A DNA stretch of 13,657 nucleotides from an uncultured Bacilli bacterium (GTDB lineage: Bacteria; Bacillota_I; Bacilli_A; RF39; UBA660), in the NCBI GenBank assembly GCA_947630935.1, contig CANRJL010000016.1:1-13657 (forward strand), in the 5' to 3' direction. The notes under the pieces were generated by a model, which saw only the letters and a list, made by a program, of their open reading frames with translations, did not search any database and had not been told where the DNA came from. A program made the position numbers and the translations under genes. This document shows positions 7,670 to 13,657 of the stretch, piece after piece. How positions within the stretch are numbered: the first letter of the stretch is position 1; every line of letters begins with the position of its first letter.

Positions 7670-8378
7670 TTTCTAAAGGAATAAGTATCTTGTCGCCAAC
7701 TTTTAAGGCTGAAATATCGTTATACTCAGCTAGAAAACTTCCAGTTACATGATACATTGAACATAAAGTTTCTAAAGTCTCACCATCTTTTAAAATATGA
7801 ATATGGTATGTCATATACTCATCTTTTGCTTCTGTTTCTAAAACTGTTTTTTCTTCTATAGGCATTGTTTGGTCTCCTTCATCTATAATTGGTTCAGGAA
7901 TCACTTCCTTTTCTTCCACATTAACTTTTGGTTCTAAAATAATTTCATCAGCAATTTCCCGGACATCTTCCTCTTTTTCTTTTTGCCCTTCTTCCTCTAA
8001 CATTTCGATAATTTTTTCCGATTCATCTATCTCTTTTAAATCTTCTTTTATCTCTTCTTTTTCAGCAAAATCAAGCTCTAATTCAACATGAACTTTTATC
8101 TTATTCTCATCTAAATTATCATAAGCAAAATCACTAATTTCTAAAGAAATTGAATCTGTTAATACATTGGAAGTAATAGCAATTGAAAAAGGTATTTTAA
8201 ATGAGAATGGTATTACATTTACACTTACCTCATGACTCTTATATTCCCCTGTTATTAATAAATTACCTTCAATACTTTCATCTAAAACTGTAAATTCTCT
8301 TTCTAAAGAAATTGAAGTTATTTCACTTACTTTAGTATCAAATTCTAATTCCTTTGTAAAAGGTATTACACTTTTCAA
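7662..8378 (-). CDS. spoVID: SpoVID-like spore coat morphogenetic protein with C-terminal LysM domain
   Basis: A 238-residue protein with the SpoVID plan. In B. subtilis SpoVID encases the forespore with coat proteins by binding SpoIVA and SafA at the outer forespore membrane. The N-terminal ~100 residues match the SpoVID beta-rich domain (SISLEREF, LLITGEY, FKIPFSIAI). A strongly acidic Glu-rich linker follows (about 105-190), then one LysM domain (191-234, ending LKVGDKILIPLE). It is under half the length of B. subtilis SpoVID (575), the difference lying in the acidic linker. The start is uncertain: TTG at 8378 lies 12 bases after AGAGG, while two ATGs nearer that site are one base out of frame across a five-T run. 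A -10-like CATATTAT at 8403-8410 could be a mother-cell (SigE) element, but no good -35 was seen. ysxE follows with overlap. Confidence 0.85.
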   Translation of the reverse strand: MKSVIPFTKELEFDTKVSEITSISLEREFTVLDESIEGNLLITGEYKSHEVSVNVIPFSFKIPFSIAITSNVLTDSISLEISDFAYDNLDENKIKVHVELELDFAEKEEIKEDLKEIDESEKIIEMLEEEGQKEKEEDVREIADEIILEPKVNVEEKEVIPEPIIDEGDQTMPIEEKTVLETEAKDEYMTYHIHILKDGETLETLCSMYHVTGSFLAEYNDISALKVGDKILIPLENE

Positions 8379-8419
8379 AAACCCATCATTCCTCTCTAAA
8401 AAATAATATGAAAAAACAT

Positions 8420-8450
8420 AAAAAAAATTCCAAAAATATAACTTGGAATT
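8420..8450 (-). terminator. intrinsic terminator of the 8462-9300 operon
   Basis: On the minus strand AATTCCAA (8450-8443), a 9-base loop, TTGGAATT (8433-8426) and a run of T form a clean 8-bp hairpin plus T-tract. It lies about a dozen bases after the DUF1292-like gene and separates that operon from spoVID. Confidence 0.8.
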
Positions 8451-8461
8451 ATTAATAAAAA

Positions 8462-8710
8462 TTAATTTTTAGTATTTTCTTTCTTTAATTCAGGATGTCT
8501 GCGAAAAAACTCTTCAAAAATATATATTTTGGTTTCTTCTTCATCAATAATTGCAATTTCACAACTATTTTTAAAATATTCACATAAGACAATATTTTTG
8601 GGGTTATTTTCTTCAAACAAAATCAAATATTCATGAGATTCTTTGACAATTTTTTCTAATACAACATATTCTTTATTATCTATTGTCATTATCGTAATTT
8701 CATCATTCAT
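8462..8710 (-). CDS. DUF1292-like small acidic protein
   Basis: An 82-residue acidic protein that looks like the DUF1292 (YrzB-type) family: a short all-beta pattern in which a DNKEYVVLE strand is followed by YLILFEENN, then a second strand group and an acidic tail. Family function is unknown. The assignment is from overall pattern and length, with no catalytic motif to confirm it. Its ATG overlaps the stop of the upstream membrane-protein gene (ATGA at 8707-8710), and AGGAGG lies nine bases before it, so the two proteins are made together. A terminator follows. The end (RRHPELKKENTKN) is basic and polar. Confidence 0.65.
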   Translation of the reverse strand: MNDEITIMTIDNKEYVVLEKIVKESHEYLILFEENNPKNIVLCEYFKNSCEIAIIDEEETKIYIFEEFFRRHPELKKENTKN

Positions 8711-9300
8711 CGCTTTGGACCTCCTGATTCTTCATGAGATATTTTATAATTTAATTCTTTCATTGCTTCATATTCTTCTTCTTGTGATTGATAACCTTCA
8801 CTTTTTAAATAATCTTCAAAAGTTGGTTGATTATTTACATATTCTCCTTTAATTGTATTATAAATTTGCGGAATATTATATTCTTTTTCTGGAACTTGCT
8901 CCATCACTTCTGCTAAAAAAATTTCCCCTTTCTCTGGGTCATCTTGAAACTCTTTTTCAATTGCATCACTTATATTCAAATGATTTAAACCAACTGTATG
9001 CTGATGATTATTGCGAGCCGAAATTAAATCACTCTCTATTAATTCATGAACTGCTTCTTTGACAGGTTTCATAGCTTTTTCTTTAGAAATATCATCCCTT
9101 ATATTTGTCACGCCATTAAGAACTAAAGAAGACCCTAAAGCTAGCATTCCAATTGCTCCAACAGTTTTAAGAGCTAACATTGCTTGTTCTTCTAATTCAT
9201 TTCTTCTTGCTTCTCTTCTTAAAGCTACTTTTATTCTTCGTTTAAAAATATGTTCTTTTATCTTTTCGTCATATTCAAAAACGCCATCACCGTAACTCAT
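8707..9300 (-). CDS. uncharacterised single-pass membrane protein
   Basis: A 197-residue protein I do not recognise. The N-terminus is strongly basic (KRRIKVALRREARR, about 20-33) and is followed by one hydrophobic segment (about 41-63, LALKTVGAIGMLALGSSLVL). The rest is hydrophilic and mostly acidic, ending in PKR. The positive-inside rule suggests the N-terminus is in the cytoplasm and the ~130-residue tail is outside, but this is weak evidence. No signal-peptidase or lipobox site was seen. Two starts fit: ATG at 9300 with GAGAG eight bases upstream (used here), or an in-frame GTG at 9309 with AGGA six bases upstream. First gene of an operon with the DUF1292-like gene (ATGA overlap), behind a sigma-A promoter. 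Confidence 0.75.
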   Translation of the reverse strand: MSYGDGVFEYDEKIKEHIFKRRIKVALRREARRNELEEQAMLALKTVGAIGMLALGSSLVLNGVTNIRDDISKEKAMKPVKEAVHELIESDLISARNNHQHTVGLNHLNISDAIEKEFQDDPEKGEIFLAEVMEQVPEKEYNIPQIYNTIKGEYVNNQPTFEDYLKSEGYQSQEEEYEAMKELNYKISHEESGGPKR

Positions 9301-9326
9301 TTTAAACACTCTCTTTCCTATTATTA

Positions 9327-9356
9327 ATCATAACATGATTTTTTTTTATGTGTCAA
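9327..9356 (-). promoter_or_regulatory. sigma-A-type promoter of the 8462-9300 operon
   Basis: On the minus strand a perfect TTGACA -35 (9351-9356) and a TATGAT -10 (9327-9332) are 18 bp apart. The spacer contains a run of nine A, so its length could vary by slippage. The promoter is divergent from the phosphomannomutase gene. Confidence 0.8.
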
Positions 9357-9393
9357 CAAAATGATATTTCATTTTTCTTCTTTCTTTACTGTG

Positions 9394-9402
9394 TGTTATC
9401 AT
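9394..9402 (+). promoter_or_regulatory. possible extended -10 promoter of the phosphomannomutase gene
   Basis: TGT followed by TATCAT makes an extended -10 element about 22 bases before the start codon; no convincing -35 is present. The gap 9310-9424 holds this and the opposing promoter and nothing else I can name. Confidence 0.4.
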
Positions 9403-9424
9403 AATAATAGAAAGGAAAATATTT

Positions 9425-10783
9425 ATGGATACAAGTGTTTTTAAAGCTTACGATATAAGAGGAATTTATCCATCCCAAATTAATGAAAAAATGGCCTACA
9501 CTATTGGCCAAAGTTATGGTTCCTACTTACAAGAAAAATTAAACAAAAATAAATGTGTCATTGGTATGGACAATCGTCTTTCAAGTCCTTCTTTAAAAAA
9601 TGCCTTAGTAAAAGGACTATTAGCAAGTGGCCTAAATGTAATTGACCATGGCCTAATTACTACACCTATGCATTACTTTGGAAGATATTTAGAAAATACT
9701 TATGGCATAATGATAACTGCCAGTCATAACCCTAAAAATGAAAATGGTTTTAAATTTTCATTTGACCATCTAGCAAATGCTCGAGGACAAATGATTGAAG
9801 ACTTTAAAAATTATACTTTAAATAACCAATTTTTAACAGGAAATGGTTTTTATGAACAACGTTCTATTAAAGACCAATACCTAAAATATATGCAAGAAAA
9901 TATTCATATGGGAAAAAGGTCCCTAAAAGTTGTCATTGACCCTGGAAACGGAGTTACAACTACAATAGTTAAAGACATAATGCATATCTTTCCCAATTTA
10001 GATGTTACATATATCTGTGACCAAAATGATGGCACATTTCCTAATCATCATCCCGACCCAGCTGTTGAAGAAAACATGACAATGTTAAAATCAAAAGTAA
10101 AAGAAATTCATGCTGATTTAGGAATTGCTTACGATGGTGATGGCGACCGTCTAGGAATCGTTGACGAATTAGGAAATTTTATAATGGCTGATAAAGTTAT
10201 GATTTTTATCATCAAAAACCTTCTCTCAACATTCCCAAAAAAAACAATTTTATGTGATGTTAAATGTTCTAAAGCTCTGATAGATGAAGTTACAAAACTT
10301 GGTGGCCAAATTTATATGTGCCGAACCGGTACTAGCTTTACTCAAGCAGCTACCAAAGAAAATAATTTTTCTTTTGGTGGCGAATTATCAGGTCATCTTT
10401 TCTTTAACGACCGCGCAGTAGAAATTTGCAGTGGAATTTATGGTGGGCTACGAATTCTAGAAATATTATCTCATAGTAAGCAAACATTCTCTTCATATTT
10501 AAAAGATATTTCTTTATATGAATCATCTAAAGAAATAAAAATACCATGCCCGAATGAAAAAAAATTCCAAGTTGTCGAACAAATGAAAGCCGAAATTATC
10601 CAAAGAAATCTTTCTTACACAGATATTGATGGCATCCGTTTTACAACCACCAATGCTTGGGGTTTAATAAGAGCAAGTAACACTGGCCCAAATCTTACTT
10701 TAAGATTTGAAGCAAATACTAAAGAAAATTTAAATAAAATAGAAAAAGAATTTACGGACCTTGTTTTAACCAAAATCACCTAA
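9425..10783 (+). CDS. manB: phosphomannomutase/phosphoglucomutase
   Basis: A 452-residue alpha-D-phosphohexomutase, expected to interconvert hexose 6-phosphate and 1-phosphate for nucleotide-sugar and envelope glycan synthesis. All four signature regions are present: the catalytic phosphoserine loop TASHNP with Ser100, the magnesium loop DGDGDR (237-242), the sugar-binding GELSGH (319-324) and the C-terminal phosphate-binding RASNTGPNLTLRFEA (416-430). The N-terminal KAYDIRGIYP is typical of PMM/PGM enzymes of the AlgC/ManB type rather than GlmM or PGM-only forms. Length is normal. AAAGGAA lies eight bases before the ATG. It is the only plus-strand metabolic gene here, and its stop codon overlaps that of the convergent DUF4186 gene by four bases. 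It could supply sugar phosphates to the glycosyltransferase, but nothing in the sequence links them directly. Mannose versus glucose preference cannot be read off. Confidence 0.93.
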   Translation: MDTSVFKAYDIRGIYPSQINEKMAYTIGQSYGSYLQEKLNKNKCVIGMDNRLSSPSLKNALVKGLLASGLNVIDHGLITTPMHYFGRYLENTYGIMITASHNPKNENGFKFSFDHLANARGQMIEDFKNYTLNNQFLTGNGFYEQRSIKDQYLKYMQENIHMGKRSLKVVIDPGNGVTTTIVKDIMHIFPNLDVTYICDQNDGTFPNHHPDPAVEENMTMLKSKVKEIHADLGIAYDGDGDRLGIVDELGNFIMADKVMIFIIKNLLSTFPKKTILCDVKCSKALIDEVTKLGGQIYMCRTGTSFTQAATKENNFSFGGELSGHLFFNDRAVEICSGIYGGLRILEILSHSKQTFSSYLKDISLYESSKEIKIPCPNEKKFQVVEQMKAEIIQRNLSYTDIDGIRFTTTNAWGLIRASNTGPNLTLRFEANTKENLNKIEKEFTDLVLTKIT

Positions 10784-11151
10784 ATTCTTTTTTCTTTATA
10801 TTCTTTTAACAACCAAGCCATAATAATATAGACAATATAATTTTGTTCATTTTCACTTAATTCTTTATCTTTAGAAATCTTATGCCATTTATTCAAACAC
10901 CCTCTACAACATGTCGCAGTGGCGTGCATAGCAATAAAAACAGGATGACCTTTTACAGGCGTTTGTTTACCATCATTTAAAGGGTTTTTCATAGCTAAGC
11001 GCTTTTTTACAAAATCTTTAGCATGCTTTTCAATAGTTTTAAAACCATTTTTTTCTAAATAAGCCAATTCTTTATCTTTTAAATGAAAACTACTCCGAAA
11101 AGAAGATTTACTTAACTCTTTAAGTTTTAAAGAAATTATTTTTTCTTTCAT
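10780..11151 (-). CDS. DUF4186 family protein, possible metal-binding
   Basis: A 123-residue protein matching DUF4186 as I recall it: a basic helical N-terminal part, then the conserved KGHPVF (67-72) and a His/Cys cluster, HATATCCRGCLNKWH (76-90, with His76, Cys81, Cys82, Cys85, His90), followed by a helix ending AWLLKEY. The family has no known function. The CCxxC plus His arrangement would suit a metal site, but this is inference. Its ATG overlaps the gltX stop (ATGA at 11148-11151) and no ribosome site of its own was seen, so it is probably translated by coupling to gltX. Its stop overlaps that of the opposing phosphomannomutase gene. Confidence 0.85.
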   Translation of the reverse strand: MKEKIISLKLKELSKSSFRSSFHLKDKELAYLEKNGFKTIEKHAKDFVKKRLAMKNPLNDGKQTPVKGHPVFIAMHATATCCRGCLNKWHKISKDKELSENEQNYIVYIIMAWLLKEYKEKRI

Positions 11152-12797
11152 AAATTATTTAAATAACTAAAACGTTTTTTGACAGTTTCATAGCCAAGAA
11201 TTTGCATAATATCATATAAATTAGGAGTTCTAGACTTTGTCGTTAAAGCAACTCTTATAACAGTTGAAACATCAGCTACATTACCCTTGAAATTATCAGG
11301 GTTATTTTTATAATCTTTCATATTACTAGCATAACCTAATTCTTCACACATATCTTTAATTTTATTAAACCAAACTTCTTCATTATCATTTGCATCATAA
11401 TATTTATTAATATAAGTATTTAAAATATTTCTAATTTCATCAAAATCATTTATCTTTTGCCATTCATAATTTTCACTTTTAAATAATTCTTCAAACATAT
11501 AATAAATATTTTGTTTTACTTCACTAAACATAGCAAAATCTTTACGAGGCTTTACCGAATTTCTTTCAATATTAAAGGTTTTTATAGCAATATCTTGATT
11601 ATTTTCTAAAACATGGGCAAAATCTTCATCATATTCCTTAGCCCATTCTAAAGTCTTAGCATACATTTCTTTGGCAGTAATTTTACTTAACAGATTTTTA
11701 GAAAGACTTAATAATTTTTCCATATCAAAAATTGTCCCTGATATTCCCACTTTATTAAAATTCATTGTAAAATTATCAATATCTTCATTTTCATGAGCCA
11801 GATACCATTCTTCAAAATTAGAATTAGTAACAGTTGCTAAATAAAGCATTAAAGCTTCACTAGGAATACCCATTTCATGATAATAACTTACAGCAAGTTC
11901 TGGGTCTTTTCTTTTAGATAATTTCCGAATTGTATTCCCTTCTTTTTTATTTAATGGTGAAAAATGAGCATAAACAGGTAATTTAAAACCTAATACTTTA
12001 AATAAATTAACATGAATTGGTAAGCTACTTAACCAACTATCATCTCTTATAACATGCGTTGTATGCATTAAATGATCATCTATTGCATGGGCAAAATGAT
12101 ATGTTGGAAGACCATCATTTTTAATTAAAACTTGGTCAATATCATCTTCCGGAAATTCTAATTTTCCTCTTATTGCATCCATCACCACAATTTTATTATT
12201 AAAATCACCTTTATTTCTTAAACGAATTATATAAGGTTTACCCTCTTCTAAATTCTTAATAATCTCTTCTTCAGACAAAAATCTACTTCTTGCCCATTTT
12301 CCATAATACCCGATTCTTCTTTTACTTTTCTCTTGTTCATTTCTTATCATATCTAATTCTTCTTTAGTAGTAAAATCTGGATATGCAAGCCCTTTAAGTA
12401 ATAAATCTTTAGCATAAGTTTGATATATTTCTTTTCTTTTACTTTGAATATATGGTCCATAACTACCAATTTCTTCATCTTCATTTATAGGGCCTTCATC
12501 AAAAGTAAAGCCAAATTGTTTAACAGCCTCAATAATTTTACTTATCCCATTTTCAACAAATCTTTCTTGGTCAGTATCCTCAATGCGCATATAAAAAATA
12601 CCATTAGTTTGTTTAGCCATTTTTTTAGCAATTGATAACATAAATAAATTACCTAAATGAACAAAACCAGTTGGACTAGGCGCAAAGCGCGTTACAATAG
12701 CGTCCTCACTTAAATTTCTTTCAGGATATAAATTCTCATAATATTCTATATCATGCTTTAAACCAGGCAATAATCTTTCAACTAATTCCTTATTCAT
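11148..12797 (-). CDS. gltX: glutamate-tRNA ligase (glutamyl-tRNA synthetase)
   Basis: A 549-residue class I aminoacyl-tRNA synthetase, which charges tRNA(Glu) with glutamate in the cytoplasm. The HIGH element is HLGN at 47-50 within FAPSPTGFVHLGN, and KMSKS appears as KLSKR at 292-296. Between them are the glutamate-binding RIEDTDQERF (71-80) and LPTYHFAHAIDDHLM (230-244), typical of GluRS. There are about 30 residues before the family core, and the C-terminal anticodon-binding helical part is present, so the total is a little longer than many GluRS. AGAGGT stands five bases before the ATG. The gene is behind a sigma-A promoter and a hairpin leader. No T-box leader sequence was seen, although that would be a common control for synthetases in this phylum. 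It is coupled to a DUF4186 gene downstream. Confidence 0.96.
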   Translation of the reverse strand: MNKELVERLLPGLKHDIEYYENLYPERNLSEDAIVTRFAPSPTGFVHLGNLFMLSIAKKMAKQTNGIFYMRIEDTDQERFVENGISKIIEAVKQFGFTFDEGPINEDEEIGSYGPYIQSKRKEIYQTYAKDLLLKGLAYPDFTTKEELDMIRNEQEKSKRRIGYYGKWARSRFLSEEEIIKNLEEGKPYIIRLRNKGDFNNKIVVMDAIRGKLEFPEDDIDQVLIKNDGLPTYHFAHAIDDHLMHTTHVIRDDSWLSSLPIHVNLFKVLGFKLPVYAHFSPLNKKEGNTIRKLSKRKDPELAVSYYHEMGIPSEALMLYLATVTNSNFEEWYLAHENEDIDNFTMNFNKVGISGTIFDMEKLLSLSKNLLSKITAKEMYAKTLEWAKEYDEDFAHVLENNQDIAIKTFNIERNSVKPRKDFAMFSEVKQNIYYMFEELFKSENYEWQKINDFDEIRNILNTYINKYYDANDNEEVWFNKIKDMCEELGYASNMKDYKNNPDNFKGNVADVSTVIRVALTTKSRTPNLYDIMQILGYETVKKRFSYLNNL

Positions 12798-12820
12798 TTT
12801 TTACCTCTTTCTAAAATAAA

Positions 12821-12865
12821 AAGATAGCCCATTTAACGAGCAAACAAAAATTAAAAAACTATCTT
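12821..12865 (-). promoter_or_regulatory. hairpin in the gltX leader, possible attenuator
   Basis: On the minus strand AAGATA (12865-12860) pairs with TATCTT (12826-12821), and within it GCTC (12841-12838) pairs with GGGC (12830-12827, one G-U) around a seven-base loop; an 18-base T-rich side bulge separates them. The 3' arm runs into a T-rich tract (TTTTTATTTT) and then the gltX ribosome site, as an attenuator would. Short stems make this tentative. Confidence 0.4.
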
Positions 12866-12896
12866 CAAATAATTTTTCTTAATCACTTCTTCTAGC

Positions 12897-12926
12897 ATTT
12901 TAACAAACCATTTCCTTTTTTGTCAA
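12897..12926 (-). promoter_or_regulatory. sigma-A-type promoter of gltX
   Basis: On the minus strand a perfect TTGACA -35 (12921-12926) and TAAAAT -10 (12897-12902) are 18 bp apart, and TGT before the -10 makes it an extended -10. The predicted start near 12890 gives a leader of about 90 bases holding the hairpin. No terminator for the preceding gene was clear between 12927 and 12952. Confidence 0.8.
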
Positions 12927-12952
12927 TCATTTAATAAAAATAAATATACTAA

Positions 12953-13657
12953 TCACAAACTCAATGTATACGGAGAACCACTACTACCATTCCCATCAGT
13001 TATTTTAACAGAAGACTTTAAATAAACAACCGGACGAGTATAACCAGTTTGATTTGCAAAAGCAGTTCCAGTCATGCCTTCTGGGGCTATGTTAAAAATA
13101 TAAACTTCGCCAGCAATATCAATAGCCCATTCATAAACAGCACTTATATTTAGCCAATCATTGCTCACACAATTATTAGTATTATAATTATCCATTTTTG
13201 TATTCAAACAGGTTGTTCTTACACTTCCTCCAACTGCATATCCATAATCACTCATATACATTAAACCTACTTTACCTTGCCAAAATAACGGAGGTGGAAT
13301 ATTAACAGAAATATTTTTAAAACGTTCTATGTTGTAAATTTCAATTGGCGTTTTATTTTGCGAAATCATATTAGATATATTCCAAATGACAGTATCTATT
13401 AAATTTGATGATGCTTCACTTCTTGCTTGCAAAGTATTATTTATATCAGATGTAAACCAATTATTTTCATTTCTACTACTCCATTGAATAGAACCTATAC
13501 TATCATTACGAATAATTTTTAAGCGACTTTCGCCTTTACCATCTAATGACGTTTTAATGTTGTTCATAACCCCTATTATGCGCCATGATTCATTATTAAA
13601 TGTCACATAGTTACTAGGACTCGCTCCAATATATCGAATATTATTATCATAGGTATG
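12953..13657 (-). CDS. partial probable surface protein, DUF6273-like C-terminal region (5' end beyond window)
   Basis: The last 234 residues of a longer protein; the frame is open to the right edge, where codons for HTYDNNIRYIGASPSNY precede an in-frame GTG (13606) that is unlikely to be the start. Visible features are YIGASPSNYVTFNNESWRII at the front, a WQGKVGLMYMSDYGYA segment, a pair of cysteines separated by about 14 residues, and an end pattern of RPVVYLKSSVKIT then DGNGSSGSPYTLSL. I recall this pattern from extracellular proteins of uncultured gut Bacillota, sometimes with a prepilin-type N-terminus, and related to the DUF6273 fold. An exported location is inferred; the N-terminus is out of view. 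TGA is the stop codon. Confidence 0.7.
   Translation of the reverse strand, partial: HTYDNNIRYIGASPSNYVTFNNESWRIIGVMNNIKTSLDGKGESRLKIIRNDSIGSIQWSSRNENNWFTSDINNTLQARSEASSNLIDTVIWNISNMISQNKTPIEIYNIERFKNISVNIPPPLFWQGKVGLMYMSDYGYAVGGSVRTTCLNTKMDNYNTNNCVSNDWLNISAVYEWAIDIAGEVYIFNIAPEGMTGTAFANQTGYTRPVVYLKSSVKITDGNGSSGSPYTLSL

Noticed and set aside
8707..8710. Mollicutes genetic code with TGA as Trp
   Set aside because: TGA ends genes at ATGA overlaps (8707, 11148) and at 12953, while Trp is encoded by TGG.
12849..12896. A 15-codon frame with two Glu codons (starting MLEEV) before gltX, as a possible leader peptide
   Set aside because: Its ATG begins inside the -10 element, so it should lie upstream of the transcription start, and its distance from any ribosome site is too long.
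12798..12952. T-box riboswitch upstream of gltX
   Set aside because: The space is short and the conserved T-box GGTGG-type sequence is absent on the minus strand.

Overview
The window reads as a low-GC Bacillota chromosome segment, very A+T-rich by eye. It is most like an uncultured gut Bacilli relative (Erysipelotrichales/RF39-type), although the exact lineage cannot be fixed from this sequence. TGA is used as a stop codon (sufficiently clear at the ATGA gene overlaps at 8707 and 11148) and Trp is encoded by TGG, so this is the standard bacterial code and not the Mollicutes UGA=Trp code. A SpoVID homologue with its YsxE partner implies descent from an endospore former, and probably the ability to sporulate. 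No tRNA, rRNA, CRISPR array or insertion sequence was seen, and no gene-free stretch exceeds about 300 bases.

Layout, left to right. (1) 87-3092, minus strand: an iron-sulfur cluster assembly operon transcribed sufC, a short sufB/sufD-type gene, sufS, sufU, from a clear sigma-A-type promoter at 3114-3142. A full-length SufB is not in the window and may lie beyond the left edge. (2) 3154-4158, minus: a family 2 glycosyltransferase with its own promoter. (3) 4252-6510, minus: an FtsK/SpoIIIE DNA translocase ending in a terminator whose stem overlaps the end of the gene. (4) 6632-6811, plus: a small two-helix membrane protein, overlapping tail-to-tail with (5) ysxE and spoVID (6776-8378, minus), a spore coat pair in the same order as in Bacillus subtilis. 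(6) 8462-9300, minus: a two-gene operon of unknown function (a single-pass membrane protein and a DUF1292-like protein) between a sigma-A promoter and an intrinsic terminator. (7) 9425-10783, plus: a phosphomannomutase/phosphoglucomutase. (8) 10780-12797, minus: gltX translationally coupled to a DUF4186 protein, behind a leader with a hairpin. (9) 12953 to the right edge, minus: the C-terminal part of a probable surface protein.

Most of the window is housekeeping (Fe-S biogenesis, chromosome segregation, sugar-phosphate metabolism, tRNA charging). The less ordinary parts are the half-length Suf scaffold, the compact SpoVID/YsxE pair beside a small membrane gene with a SigK-like promoter, the uncharacterised 8462-9300 operon, the structured gltX leader and the truncated surface protein. 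I did not find a defence system or another clearly undescribed system; the findings are candidate observations of modest strength.
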